From contig NZ_AUMO01000037.1 of assembly GCF_000430725.1 (NCBI RefSeq), positions 62,001-126,000 of the forward strand: DNA of 64,000 nt. The letters are read 5' to 3'. The stretch's first letter is position 1. Each line of letters opens with the position of its first letter. Below the pieces are notes generated by a model. The model saw only the letters and a program-made list of their open reading frames with translations, had not been told where the DNA came from and ran no database searches. Source of the DNA: Azohydromonas australica DSM 1124 (lineage in GTDB: Bacteria > Pseudomonadota > Gammaproteobacteria > Burkholderiales > Burkholderiaceae_C). The translations under genes were made by a program, and so were the position numbers. Positions 34,170-43,889 of the stretch are shown here, in pieces.

Positions 34170-36506
34170 TCAGGGCCGTGAAGTCAGCAGGCGCGCCAGT
34201 TCCTCCGGATCGACTGGCTTGGTGATGAACGAGTGGAACCCTGCAGCCGCGGCCGTCTGGCGATCCGCCTCCTGGCCACGCCCGGTGACGGCAATGAGTT
34301 GCACACGCCCAAGCTCAGGCAACTCCCGGATGCGACGTGCCAGCTCGTAGCCGTCCATCCCAGGAAGTCCGATGTCGAGCAAGACGAAATCGGGCCGCAA
34401 AGCCGCTGCCATGCCAAGCGCCATGGGTCCGTCTTGTGCCACTTGCACGTCGTGGCCCGACATGCGCAGCAGCATGGCCATGCTTTCGGCGGCATCGTGA
34501 TGGTCGTCAACGACCAGCACGCGCTGCGGGCTTGGCACGATGGTTTGCGTGGCGATTGAAGCCGGTGTGGCTGTTTGCTTTTGAACTGGCAAGGTGATCG
34601 TGATGGTGGACCCCTTGCCAATGCCGGGGCTCGCCGCGCTGACGCTGCCTCCATGAAGCTCGACGATGCTCTTGACCAGAGCCAGGCCGACACCCAGGCC
34701 GCCTTCGGCCCGGTCAAGCGCGCGCACACCCTGCACGAAAGGCTTGAAGGCCCGCTGCAGCAGGGATTCGCTCATGCCGATGCCGTTGTCGCACACCTGC
34801 AGCGTGACGATATCTCCATCGTTGCTGACGCTGACGTCGATGCGCCCTGGCGGCGGCGTGTACTTGGCGGCATTGGTGAGCAGGTTGGCCACGACCTGCG
34901 TCAGCCGCGTGGTGTCGCCCATGATCTGGATCGGCGCTGGCGCCAGCCGTACGGTCAGTGCGTGTCCACGCTGCTTGACCATCGCGCTGGCCGTGTCGAC
35001 GGCCATGCGCACCAGCGTGTTGAGCTCCAGCGCGACGGGTTCCAGGCGGATCTTGCCGCTGGTGATGCGGCTGACGTCGAGCAAGTCATCCACGAGGCGG
35101 CTCATGTGAGCGATCTGCCGCCCCAGCAGGTCCAGGCACCACCGGGCTTGCGGCTCGCTGGTGAACCGGTCCAGGATCGCCACCGCGTTGCGGATCGGCG
35201 CCAGGGGGTTGCGCAGCTCGTGCGAGAGCACGGCAATGAACTCGCTCAGCCGCCGTCCCTCCATCTCCAGCGTCTCGGCGCGGCGGCGCTCGGTCAGATC
35301 CCGGACGATGCGGATGAAGCCGCGCGGCGTGTCGCCATCGCCGTCCAGCCGTGTCGTCGTGACCTCGGCCCAGAACGTGGTGCCGTCCGCGCGCTGGCGC
35401 CAGCCCTCGACCAGCAGATGCCCGGCGCTCCGGGCGGAGGCCAGCTCGGCCTGGGGCTTGCCCGCCAGGCGGTCCTCCTGCGGGTAGAACATCGAGGCGT
35501 CGCGCTCCAGGACCTCGGAGCTGTCGTAGCCCAGCAGACGCTGACCTCCCGCGTTCCACACCTTGATCCGCCCCTGGGCATCGAGCAGGAACATGGCGTG
35601 ATCCCGGACCCCCTCGACCAGCAGGCGCAGGCTCTCCTCGCGCTCGCGCAGCTGCTGCTCGTGGCGGCGCCGCTCGGTCAGGTCCCGGGTGACCTTCGAG
35701 AAGCCCAGCAGCTGGCCCTGCTCGTCCTTGATGGCGGTGATAACGACGTTGGCCCAGAAGCGAGTGCCGTCCTTGCGTACCCGCCAGCCTTCGTCCTCGA
35801 ACCGGCCTCTTTCCGTGGCGCGCGCCAGCTCTTCCTGCGGCCAGCCGCGCGCCACCTCCGGCGGCTCATAGAACACCGAGAAATGCTTGCCGATGGCCTC
35901 CTGGGCCGTGTACCCCTTGATGCGCTGCGCGCCGCGATTCCAGCTCGTGATGACGCCGTGGCAGTCCAGCGAGAAGATGGCGTAGTCCTGCACCGTCTCC
36001 ACCAGCAGCCGCAGGTTGCGCTCGCTCTCCACCAGGCGCTGCTCGCCCTCGCGCCTTTGCGTCATGTCGCGCGTGACCTTGGAGAAGCCCAGCACCTCGC
36101 CGTTGACGCCCAGCAGCGGCGAGATCAGCACGCTGGCCCAGAAACGGCTGCCGTCCTTGCGCAGTCGCCAGCCCTCGTCGCGCCACTGGCCTTGCTGCGC
36201 GGCCGTGCAAAGCGCCTGCGCGGGCAAGTCGCGCTCAAGCGCCTCCTGCGGGTAGAAGACGGAAAAATGCTGGCCGATGATCTCGTCGGCGCGGTAGCCC
36301 TTGATGCGCTCGGCGCCCACGTTCCAGGAAGCGATCTGCCCTTCGGGCGTCAGCAGGAAGATGGCGTAGTCGTGGACGCTGTCCATGAAGCGCCGGAACA
36401 GCTCGTCATGTCCGTTGCTGAACAGCGCGAGCATGGTGGGTGCCAGCATTGCGGGCTGTGCCACGCCGGACCCATGTACCGAGATCGTCTCTTTAGGCTT
36501 GGTCAT
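34170..36506 (-). CDS. triple-PAS hybrid histidine kinase
   Basis: The protein has about 778 aa from the ATG at 36506. Three PAS domains, the first two very similar to each other, lie at about 30-155, 160-280 and 290-405 (DYAIFLLTPEGQIASWNVGA; DYAIFSLDCHGVITSWNRGA; DHAMFLLDAQGRIKVWNAGG). HisKA carries the His in AVLSHELRNPLAPIRNAV. The ATPase domain follows (NLLTNAAKY, DNGIGM, GLGVGLALVKS). A receiver domain at about 655-775 has the acceptor Asp in PDFVLLDIGLPGMDGYELAR. No membrane segment is seen, so the sensor is cytosolic. The start is uncertain because no good ribosome site was found. Confidence 0.85.
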   Translation of the reverse strand: MTKPKETISVHGSGVAQPAMLAPTMLALFSNGHDELFRRFMDSVHDYAIFLLTPEGQIASWNVGAERIKGYRADEIIGQHFSVFYPQEALERDLPAQALCTAAQQGQWRDEGWRLRKDGSRFWASVLISPLLGVNGEVLGFSKVTRDMTQRREGEQRLVESERNLRLLVETVQDYAIFSLDCHGVITSWNRGAQRIKGYTAQEAIGKHFSVFYEPPEVARGWPQEELARATERGRFEDEGWRVRKDGTRFWANVVITAIKDEQGQLLGFSKVTRDLTERRRHEQQLREREESLRLLVEGVRDHAMFLLDAQGRIKVWNAGGQRLLGYDSSEVLERDASMFYPQEDRLAGKPQAELASARSAGHLLVEGWRQRADGTTFWAEVTTTRLDGDGDTPRGFIRIVRDLTERRRAETLEMEGRRLSEFIAVLSHELRNPLAPIRNAVAILDRFTSEPQARWCLDLLGRQIAHMSRLVDDLLDVSRITSGKIRLEPVALELNTLVRMAVDTASAMVKQRGHALTVRLAPAPIQIMGDTTRLTQVVANLLTNAAKYTPPPGRIDVSVSNDGDIVTLQVCDNGIGMSESLLQRAFKPFVQGVRALDRAEGGLGVGLALVKSIVELHGGSVSAASPGIGKGSTITITLPVQKQTATPASIATQTIVPSPQRVLVVDDHHDAAESMAMLLRMSGHDVQVAQDGPMALGMAAALRPDFVLLDIGLPGMDGYELARRIRELPELGRVQLIAVTGRGQEADRQTAAAAGFHSFITKPVDPEELARLLTSRP

Positions 36507-36836
36507 TGCATCGATGGTATGGCCGCGAGGCGCCAGGCCAATGCAGACGCGGCCGGCTCGGCCCACATCAGCCGCTCGCGGCCGTGTCCGGCCAGCTCTG
36601 GCGCCGCGGCCTCTGGTTTCTAGGCCCCTGCCTCGTGCGGTTTCCCGGCGGCAGCCAGGTCACTGCTTGAGATCGGCATACCACCCATCGGACAGCGATC
36701 GGCACCGGAATTGCGCAGCGGACATCGCGGCGCCTTTGTGTGGTCTGCGTGGCGGACACGGCACCTGTGCCGCGTGCCCGGTTCGCAGCCGGGACCCATC
36801 AGCAAGTGGCCTGCGACAATAGAGCGCCCCACCGCC
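36507..36836. other. gene-free region, 330 bp
   Basis: Upstream region of the triple-PAS kinase gene. No supported gene, hairpin or repeat was seen; it should contain the promoter of that kinase. Confidence 0.4.
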
Positions 36837-37322
36837 CTAGCAGCCAGCCTGCAGCGGATCAATGCGCCTGGCAGCACCGTCTTCAGCAGGCCCGCACTGC
36901 GTCAGGTATTGGGGCATGAACGCCCAGCGCAAGCCGTCCAGTTCCACCGCCACCAAGCCCAACTCGTTGCACACCGAGTGCGCCTGCACCACGCCTTCGC
37001 GGCCGGCCACGGCCTCGGCTTCACCGGCATCGAGCCGGCAGACGTCCTGCTGCAGCAACTGCGCCACCGAGGTGGTCACGCGTACGCAGGTGCCGGGCAG
37101 GAAAGCGAGGGGCGGTGCGGCGGGAGAGGCGCCGTGGGTACGCGGCTCCAGGATGTAGTTCGGCACGAACGACAGCCGCCCAGCCGGCCCGGTGGCAACG
37201 TGTCCCAGCGCCGTGCTGCGGCAGGACGCCAGTGCCAGACGCTCACGCAGGTGCGGCTTGGGCACCACCTCGTGGCGGGCAGCGATGCGGTTGCCGATGC
37301 AGGGTCCCAGGGTGTTCGGCAT
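36837..37322 (-). CDS. hypothetical protein, 161 aa
   Basis: The ATG at 37322 has GGAG upstream. The protein (MPNTLGPCIGNRIAARHEVV; CVRVTTSVAQLLQQDVCRLD; LGLVAVELDGLRWAFMPQYL) contains several Cys but no signal peptide. Base composition is coding-like. The family is not recognised. Confidence 0.5.
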   Translation of the reverse strand: MPNTLGPCIGNRIAARHEVVPKPHLRERLALASCRSTALGHVATGPAGRLSFVPNYILEPRTHGASPAAPPLAFLPGTCVRVTTSVAQLLQQDVCRLDAGEAEAVAGREGVVQAHSVCNELGLVAVELDGLRWAFMPQYLTQCGPAEDGAARRIDPLQAGC

Positions 37323-37682
37323 GCTGCTACTCCAAAGATCGCCAGTGACAAGGGTCGCCGGCCTCGGGCCTGAGGCCCTCACGGTGTCGCTGATGCACAG
37401 CGCAACTGCCGCCAGTTACACGGCGTCCCAGCAATTGCAGCGGGCAGTGCCCCTTTCCAGGAAGCACCTGCCCCGCGCGCAGCCATAGGTAAGCCTCCAT
37501 GACACCGCAATGTGCCGGACCCTTGAATGCCGCAGTACCGGGGCCAGCCGGCAGTTCCCCGGGGAAAGATGCGATGGGCCGGTGCACTTGCCGGGAGCCG
37601 GGCAACCACCAAGCCACTGCGGGCCGGCAGCGGCGCTTTCACCATGCACCGCGTCTGGCAACGCCCGGGCGGTCTGATCTGC
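37323..37682. other. gene-free region, 360 bp
   Basis: Between the hypothetical gene and the end of a hybrid kinase gene. Overlapping open frames occur on both strands, but none has a ribosome site or a domain. Nothing recognisable. Confidence 0.4.
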
Positions 37683-39728
37683 TCAGGACGCAGTCTCGCG
37701 GTTCGCTGCCGCTGTGATCAGATGCTCGATGTGCTCGGCGCTGGCCGGCTTGGTAACGTGGACGTCGAAGCCCGCCTCCAGGGCGCGCTGCTGGTCCTCC
37801 CAGCTGCCCCAGCCGGTGAGCGCCACCAGGTATGCCTTGGACAGCGACGGCTCCTGGCGCAGGCGGCGCGCGACGTCGTAGCCGCTCAGGCCCGGCATGC
37901 CGATGTCCAGCACGACGACTTCCGGAAGAAAGGAGGCTGCCGCCTGCAGGGCACCCTCGCCGTCACTGGCGGTGCGCACCTCGTGCCCGGCCATGGCCAG
38001 TGCGGTGGCCAGCGTCTGCGCTGCATCGACGTTGTCGTCGGTGATCAGGACACGCCGTGGCGGCGCCGACGGCGTTCTGCCGTCTTTTGCTTCCGGGTCG
38101 GGGCCGGCATCCGGCGACTGCAGCTGCGCCAGCGGCAGCTCCACAAAGAAACTCGAACCCTGGTCCTGGCCCGCGCTCTCGGCCCAGACGCGGCCACCGT
38201 GCATTTCCACCAGGCGCCGCGTGAGCGCCAGCCCGATGCCGAGCCCGCTCTGGATGCGGCCGCCTTGCTGGTCGAGCGAGGCGAACATGTCAAAGACGGC
38301 CTCCAGGTGCTGCGGCGCAATGCCGATGCCCTTGTCCTTGACCTTGATGAGGGCGCTGCCGGCTGCGCACTGCAGCGACAGTTCCACCTCGGACCCGGTA
38401 GGCGAGTACTTTGACGCGTTGACGAGCAGGTTGCTCACGACCTGGGCAACGCGCACGTCGTCGGCTTCGACCCACAGGGGCTGTGGCGCGCAGCTCACGC
38501 TCAGCGTCTGCCCGCGCGCCTCGAAGACGCCGGCATTGGCCTCGGCGGCCGAGTCGACGACGGTGCGCAGATCCAGGCGCCTGCGGCGCAGCTCCAGCCG
38601 CTGGCGCGCGATGCGCGAGACGTCCATGAGGTCGTCGATGAGCCGCACCAGATGTTCGACCTGGCGCTCCATGATCTGCAGCACCTTTCCCGCGGTCTCG
38701 GAACCCGGCGCCGTGCGCACGATGTGCAGCCCGGTGCGCAGCGGCGTCAGCGGGTTGCGCAACTCGTGGGCCAGCGTAGCGAGGAACTGGTTCTTGCGCT
38801 GGTCCACGCCCTGCAGCGCCCGGCTCAGGTCCGCGTTGGTGAGCTCTGCGAGCTTGCGCTCGGTGATGTCGATGACGTTGCCGACATGGCCCAGGAAGAC
38901 GCCGTCCGTGCCGATGCGCGGCACGCCCATGTCGATGCACCAGCGCCAGCTGCCGTCTGCACGGCGCAGCCGGTAGTCCAGCTCGAAGGCCCCACGCTGC
39001 GCCAAGGCGTCGCGGAACCGGGCATCCGCGGCCGGCCGGTCCTGGGGGTGTACGGCATCGAGCCAGCCAAAGCCCAGCGCATGCTGCGGCGACTGGCCGG
39101 TGAACTCGTGCCAGCGCCGCGACAAGAAGGTGCAGCGGCCGCCGGGATCGGTCACCCACACGATGGTTGGCGCCGTGTCGGCCAGCCGCTCGAACCACAA
39201 CTGGCTCTGACGCAGGACCTCCTGCGCCTGCTTGACGTCGGCGATGTCGAAGGACGAGCCGATGTAGCCCACGAACCGCCCGTCGGCCTCGTAGTACGGC
39301 TCGCCGATGCTCTTGAGCCAGCGGTACTCGCCATCGAAGCGGCGAAAGCGGAACTGTGCCTCGAAGCGCTGACGCTGCTTGAAGGCGTCCAAGTAGGCGC
39401 TGACGTAGCCGTCGGCATCCTCGGGGTGCAGCGCCTCGGTCCAGCCCATGCCCAGCAGCTGCTGCTGCGGCCGGCCCAGGAAGCACGTGTACTGGGTGTT
39501 CATGAACACGGCGCCCTGCGCGTCCGCCTGCCACACGAGCACCGGCGCGTTGTCGGCCATGGCGCGAAATCGCTCCTCGGCCTCGCTGTGCGGCGCGCTC
39601 GGACGCTCCTGGCCGGCATGCAGCCGCTCGAACGCGACCAGCAGCACCCGGCCCGCTGCCAGCGCCTGAAGCTCGCCGAGCTGCTGCTGCGACAGCCCCG
39701 TGGCTGCCGAGAGTTCCTGCGGTGTCAT
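37683..39728 (-). CDS. double-PAS hybrid histidine kinase
   Basis: The protein has 681 aa. After a short N-terminal helical region two PAS-PAC domains occur at about 50-170 and 180-295 (NAPVLVWQADAQGAVFMNTQ; TAPTIVWVTDPGGRCTFLSR). HisKA has the His in FLATLAHELRNPLTPLRTGL. The ATPase domain has NLLVNASKYSPTG, DKGIGIAPQ and GLGIGLALTRRL. The receiver at about 560-680 has Asp in PEVVVLDIGMPGLSGYDVAR. No membrane segment. It is close to and on the same strand as the kinase gene at 39744-41981 (15-bp gap), so the two are probably co-transcribed. Confidence 0.88.
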   Translation of the reverse strand: MTPQELSAATGLSQQQLGELQALAAGRVLLVAFERLHAGQERPSAPHSEAEERFRAMADNAPVLVWQADAQGAVFMNTQYTCFLGRPQQQLLGMGWTEALHPEDADGYVSAYLDAFKQRQRFEAQFRFRRFDGEYRWLKSIGEPYYEADGRFVGYIGSSFDIADVKQAQEVLRQSQLWFERLADTAPTIVWVTDPGGRCTFLSRRWHEFTGQSPQHALGFGWLDAVHPQDRPAADARFRDALAQRGAFELDYRLRRADGSWRWCIDMGVPRIGTDGVFLGHVGNVIDITERKLAELTNADLSRALQGVDQRKNQFLATLAHELRNPLTPLRTGLHIVRTAPGSETAGKVLQIMERQVEHLVRLIDDLMDVSRIARQRLELRRRRLDLRTVVDSAAEANAGVFEARGQTLSVSCAPQPLWVEADDVRVAQVVSNLLVNASKYSPTGSEVELSLQCAAGSALIKVKDKGIGIAPQHLEAVFDMFASLDQQGGRIQSGLGIGLALTRRLVEMHGGRVWAESAGQDQGSSFFVELPLAQLQSPDAGPDPEAKDGRTPSAPPRRVLITDDNVDAAQTLATALAMAGHEVRTASDGEGALQAAASFLPEVVVLDIGMPGLSGYDVARRLRQEPSLSKAYLVALTGWGSWEDQQRALEAGFDVHVTKPASAEHIEHLITAAANRETAS

Positions 39729-39743
39729 GGAGAGCGCCTGGAA

Positions 39744-41981
39744 TCAGTTGTCATGGGTACGCGAGCCAGCCGCCTTGGCCGCCACTGCATGGACCCGCGC
39801 CAGGAGGTCTTCAGCCGGGCACGGCTTGGGCAGCACCAGCAAACCCAGGTCCCTGGCCTTCTGCAGCTCCGCGCTGAACCCGGTCATCAGGATCACGCCC
39901 GTCGGGCTGCCGCGCTGGGCGATTCTGCGCGCCAGAGCGATGCCGTCCATGGACCCGGGCATGCGGATGTCGCTGAGAACGACGTCAAAAGGCCCCCTGC
40001 CCTCCAGTGCCGTCATGGCATCGTCGGCCGTTCTTGCCTGCTCCACCTGGCAGCCTGCAGCTACCAGGACGTCAGCCGCCGCCTGGGCCAGGTCCTCGTT
40101 GTCCTCCACGAGCAGCACGCGAGCGTCGATGGCCGTGATGCCGGTCGCGGTGCTGGGTGGTCCGGCAGCCGATAGCGGCTTGCGGGACAAGGGGAAGTAC
40201 AACCGGACCGTGGTCCCGCGGCCCAGCTCGCTCTCGATCGTGGCGGTCCCTCCCGACTGCGCACACAGGCCGTAGACCTGGCTCAGGCCCAGGCCCGTGC
40301 CATGGCCCACCGGCTTGGTGGTGAAGAACGGCTCGAACACCTTGTCGACCACGTCAGGCGCAATGCCGCCCCCAGTATCACGGACCTCCAGGACCGCGTG
40401 GCCGGCACCCGAGGCGCCCACCTCGTTGGCATTCGCGCGGCGCGCCGTGAGGTGCAGCTCGCCGCCATCGGGCATCGCATCCCGGGCGTTGACCGCCAGG
40501 TTGACCAGCGCGAGCTCCAATTCGTTCGGATCAACCTCGATGTGCAGTGGTGCCAACTCGATCTCGCTCTTGAGCTCGATCCTGCTGTGCAGGGCCGAGC
40601 GCATCAGCTCCGAGAGCGGACCGAGCTGCTCGCACAGATCGATGATTTCCGGGCGCATCGGCTGACGGCGCGAGAAGGTCAGCAACTGGCGGGTGAGTTT
40701 GGTGCCGGCCGACACCGAGCGCTCGATCCTCGACAGGCAGGGCTCCAGCGCAGGCGGCAGTCCCTTGTGGCGCAGGATGTGCGCGTTGGTGCCGATGACC
40801 ATCAGCAGGTTGTTGAAGTCGTGGGCCACGCCACCGGTGAGGTGCGCGACGGCCTCCAGGCGCTGGCCCTGGACCATGGCCTTGTGCGCCTGCTGCGCCT
40901 GCTCCAGCGCCTCGCTGATGCGGCTCTGTGTCAAGGCATGGGCGTTGCGGATGGACGCCGCGGCGTCGGACATGGCCGCACCGGTCTCGTCGATCTCGAT
41001 CACGCCCGTGGGACTGAAGGCCACGGCACTGCCTTGTCCCAGTGCCTGAGCGGCCTGCTTGAGTGCCACGACAGGCCGCATAAGCGCCCGCCCCACCCAC
41101 AGGGCACTGATCACGGCACCCACCGCCAGCAACGCGGCCACCGAGGCAAACCATGCCAGTGCCTGCGCTGACCATGACGCGACTTCGTCACGGGGAACAC
41201 CGATTGCGAAGCCCCAGCCATGGTTGCTGTCCTTGCTGAAGGCCGTCGTGACGGCTCGCCCATCGACGGTCACCGTCTCGAAGCTGCCTTCCTGTCGGGC
41301 CGCGAGCTGCCGGAGCATGTCGGCCGTCGCCTGCTTGCCCACCAGCTGCTCCGGGTTGATGGTCCGCGCCACGATGAAGCCATGGCGGTCAAAGACGGAG
41401 CCGATCCAGCTGGCCGGCAACCGCTGCTCCTTGAGCAACTCCTGCAGGTAGCTGGCATAGCCACCCACGGACAAGTAGTAGCGCAGCTGCCCCTTGATGA
41501 CGACGGGCACCTCCACCGCGAAGCTGTACTGCCCGCCAAAAGGCGCGAAGTACAGGTCCGACACCAGCGTGGCCAGCGGGTCTGCTTGCCGGCGCAACTC
41601 GGAGAAGACCGTGCGCGGCAAGCGTGCCTCGCCGAAGGTCCGCCGGGTATTGAGCAGTTGCTGGCCCGAGAGGTCGCTGAGCACCACCACCATGTCGGGC
41701 TGCGGGGCGATCTCCCGCGCGTAGAGGTGGAAGGCCTCGAGATCGTCCTGCGCCAGCGTGGGCGACTTGGCCAGCGTCTTGACCATCGCCTCGCGCCGTG
41801 CGAGCTCGCGGTCCACCACCATGGACATGGCCCGGGCTGTTTCCAACACCCGTTCTTCGAACGACTGCCTCTCCTGGCGATAGAAGTACGCGATGCTCGC
41901 CACCGCTGCCAGCAGCGTAGGCAGCAGCACCGACAGCGCCAGGAGAACCAGCCAGGAACGCACACTGAACCTGCGTGGCAT
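39744..41981 (-). CDS. membrane-bound hybrid histidine kinase with extracytoplasmic sensor
   Basis: The ATG at 41981 gives 745 aa. Membrane segments at about 8-30 and 275-300 enclose a periplasmic double-CACHE-like sensor (YREIAPQPDMVVV-type region; YSFAVEVPVVIKGQLRYYLS). A HAMP-like linker and a helical stretch follow, then HisKA of the NtrB type (LTGGVAHDFNNLLMVIGTNA), an ATPase domain (NLAVNARDAMPDGG, DTGGGIAPD, GHGTGLGLSQVYG) and a receiver at about 630-740 with Asp in PFDVVLSDIRMPGSMDGIAL. The operon with the double-PAS hybrid kinase suggests a shared pathway. Confidence 0.88.
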   Translation of the reverse strand: MPRRFSVRSWLVLLALSVLLPTLLAAVASIAYFYRQERQSFEERVLETARAMSMVVDRELARREAMVKTLAKSPTLAQDDLEAFHLYAREIAPQPDMVVVLSDLSGQQLLNTRRTFGEARLPRTVFSELRRQADPLATLVSDLYFAPFGGQYSFAVEVPVVIKGQLRYYLSVGGYASYLQELLKEQRLPASWIGSVFDRHGFIVARTINPEQLVGKQATADMLRQLAARQEGSFETVTVDGRAVTTAFSKDSNHGWGFAIGVPRDEVASWSAQALAWFASVAALLAVGAVISALWVGRALMRPVVALKQAAQALGQGSAVAFSPTGVIEIDETGAAMSDAAASIRNAHALTQSRISEALEQAQQAHKAMVQGQRLEAVAHLTGGVAHDFNNLLMVIGTNAHILRHKGLPPALEPCLSRIERSVSAGTKLTRQLLTFSRRQPMRPEIIDLCEQLGPLSELMRSALHSRIELKSEIELAPLHIEVDPNELELALVNLAVNARDAMPDGGELHLTARRANANEVGASGAGHAVLEVRDTGGGIAPDVVDKVFEPFFTTKPVGHGTGLGLSQVYGLCAQSGGTATIESELGRGTTVRLYFPLSRKPLSAAGPPSTATGITAIDARVLLVEDNEDLAQAAADVLVAAGCQVEQARTADDAMTALEGRGPFDVVLSDIRMPGSMDGIALARRIAQRGSPTGVILMTGFSAELQKARDLGLLVLPKPCPAEDLLARVHAVAAKAAGSRTHDN

Positions 41982-42235
41982 CCACTTGCTCCGTAGCGAC
42001 AACAATCGAAGACCTACGGAACCAGCTTCCTCAAAGGTCGGCCACGAGTTTAGCGAGCACAAACTTGCTGGGTTCCCGGCCTTGGTGAGGGCGCTGATGG
42101 CTACCGGCGTCGCAGGGCCTGTCCTCAAGGAGCGTGCCAACGACCGGCATGCCCTGAAGTCATGGAGCAGTAGGCGCAGTGGCCTCGAATGGACATGCAC
42201 AGCGTCATAACGCCTGCCAGCTCAGGCAAGGTGCC

Positions 42236-42469
42236 CTAGTGCCAGGACTCGTTGCGCCAGACCAGGTTGGTGTCAGGCTCTGTGACCGGACCATCCCGGT
42301 AGCTGAGGCCGTCGGTCTTGAGAGCGCCTTGGTACCAGCCATCCAGCCAAGCGTCGGCCTCGACCGAGCCATGCGGGTATGGGCAGACCCCGGCAACTTC
42401 AGACAGCGACTGCCCATGAGCGAAGCCCTTGCTCCAGATCTCTCGTTCGTCCTCGCGCGTGCCCTTCAT
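42236..42469 (-). CDS. ribosome modulation factor/CrpP-like small protein
   Basis: The ATG at 42469 gives 77 aa; the longer open frame is not used. The core IWSKGFAHGQSLSEVAGVCP followed by AWLDGWYQGALKTDG matches the pattern of RMF (GxxAGxxGxxxxxCPY ... WLGGWREA) and of the RMF-like CrpP group found on plasmids. Canonical RMF dimerises ribosomes in stationary phase. The plasmid-encoded relatives have less certain roles. Confidence 0.65.
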   Translation of the reverse strand: MKGTREDEREIWSKGFAHGQSLSEVAGVCPYPHGSVEADAWLDGWYQGALKTDGLSYRDGPVTEPDTNLVWRNESWH

Positions 42470-42704
42470 GGCGTGAAACCTCTGTGGTTGCCCCACCCGC
42501 CCATGCAGCACTTCAGCAAATCCGGGACCACCGCGCCTTGATCCTGCTGCGACCGGTTCTCGTGGTTGGTCGGGCCGCTCCTTCCAGCGGCGGTGGTCAG
42601 GCGCGGCGTGTCTGTCGCCCCCGCCCGCCAAGCTGGCTCGCGACCTGCGCCCGGCGAGCTTGCTCAGCCACGCAGTGCGGTCTGACGCAGCATTCGCCAG
42701 CGGA

Positions 42705-43889
42705 TCAAGCCGGTATTGGTGCTGCCATCCGAAAGCGGCAGCTACCGGCGCCGTCTGGCTTGCTGTCCTTCTTTGCCTCGTACATCTGCGCATCCGCGGC
42801 CTGCAGCAGCGTGTCCATGTCGTTGCCGTCCTCGTGCAGCAGCGCAAGTCCGATGGATGCGCCGACACGCACGACTCCGGTATCCAGGCTGATGGGCCGC
42901 ATCAGCTGCTGGCGCGTGCGCCAGGCGATGGTCTCGGCTTCCTCACGCGAGCGGACCACGGGCAGCACCACGATGAACTCGTCACCGCCCACCCGCGCCA
43001 CCGTGTCGCTGTCGCGGCATGCGTGCAGCAGCCGGCGGGCCACTTCCTGCAGCACCTGGTCACCCGCGGCGTGCCCGTGGCGGTCGTTGACGGGCTTGAA
43101 ATCGTCGAGGTCGAACGCCAAAACGGCGACGTGCTGGTCCGGGACACGGGGCTGTTGCGCCACCACGGCCAGCTGCTGCCGCAGGCCGCGGCGGTTGAGC
43201 AACCCGGTGAGCGGGTCCCGCAGCGCCTTGCTTTGCAGCGCATGCACCTGTTCCTGGCCCAGCCGCAGCAGGCGACTGGAGTATCGAATGGCCCAGAGCA
43301 TGATCGCCGCGAAGGCGAGGCCACAGCCGGTCAGCAGCTTCTTGAAAAACGCGAATCGCTGGTGCTGGGTGTGCGAGCGGGACTGCAACAAGTCGCGCTC
43401 GACTTGCTCGGCCTCATCGAGCAGTCGGCGCAACTCCTGGGTCGAATCCCTGGCCACCCGGGCATTGACAAGCGGCCCCAGCGCTGCCGCGCCGTCACGC
43501 TCGGCGATGGTGGCCAAGCTCAGGTACTGGCCCATCACCTCGGTCAGCTCGGATTGCAGCCGTTGAATCCGGCGGCTTTGCGCCGGGTTGTCAACCGTGA
43601 GATTGACCAAGCGTTCGGCCGCCTGCGTTGCTACAGCCGCGGACACGCGCACTCTCTGCAGCGAATCCTTGTTTGCATCCACCGCAAAGTTTCGCAGCCA
43701 GATCCCACTGCGCATCGATTCCAGGCGTACTTGCTCGATCTGGTCAATGGCATCGTGCGTGTGCTCGACCCAACGGCTCGCCGCTTCGAACTGGACCATG
43801 GCCGTGTAGAGCATTGCGCCCATGCCGATTACGAGCAGCAAGGCGAGAAACTGGGTGAGGCGCAATACGCGTGCGATGCGTCGAAGCAT
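42705..43889 (-). CDS. membrane-bound GGDEF diguanylate cyclase
   Basis: The ATG at 43889 gives 394 aa; a TTG at 43904 is an alternative. A membrane segment at about 12-32 is followed by a helical CHASE3-like periplasmic sensor (to about 185), a second membrane segment at about 186-203 and a GGDEF domain with intact GGDEF at 301-305. An RxxD inhibitory site (Arg292, Asp295) lies five residues upstream, so the enzyme should be product-inhibited by c-di-GMP. It is predicted to make c-di-GMP. It follows three sensor kinase genes on the same strand. Confidence 0.9.
   Translation of the reverse strand: MLRRIARVLRLTQFLALLLVIGMGAMLYTAMVQFEAASRWVEHTHDAIDQIEQVRLESMRSGIWLRNFAVDANKDSLQRVRVSAAVATQAAERLVNLTVDNPAQSRRIQRLQSELTEVMGQYLSLATIAERDGAAALGPLVNARVARDSTQELRRLLDEAEQVERDLLQSRSHTQHQRFAFFKKLLTGCGLAFAAIMLWAIRYSSRLLRLGQEQVHALQSKALRDPLTGLLNRRGLRQQLAVVAQQPRVPDQHVAVLAFDLDDFKPVNDRHGHAAGDQVLQEVARRLLHACRDSDTVARVGGDEFIVVLPVVRSREEAETIAWRTRQQLMRPISLDTGVVRVGASIGLALLHEDGNDMDTLLQAADAQMYEAKKDSKPDGAGSCRFRMAAPIPA

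Noticed and set aside
34575-36623. 682-codon plus-strand frame opposite the triple-PAS kinase
   Set aside because: It mirrors the kinase gene codon by codon and has no domain; the kinase on the minus strand is well supported.
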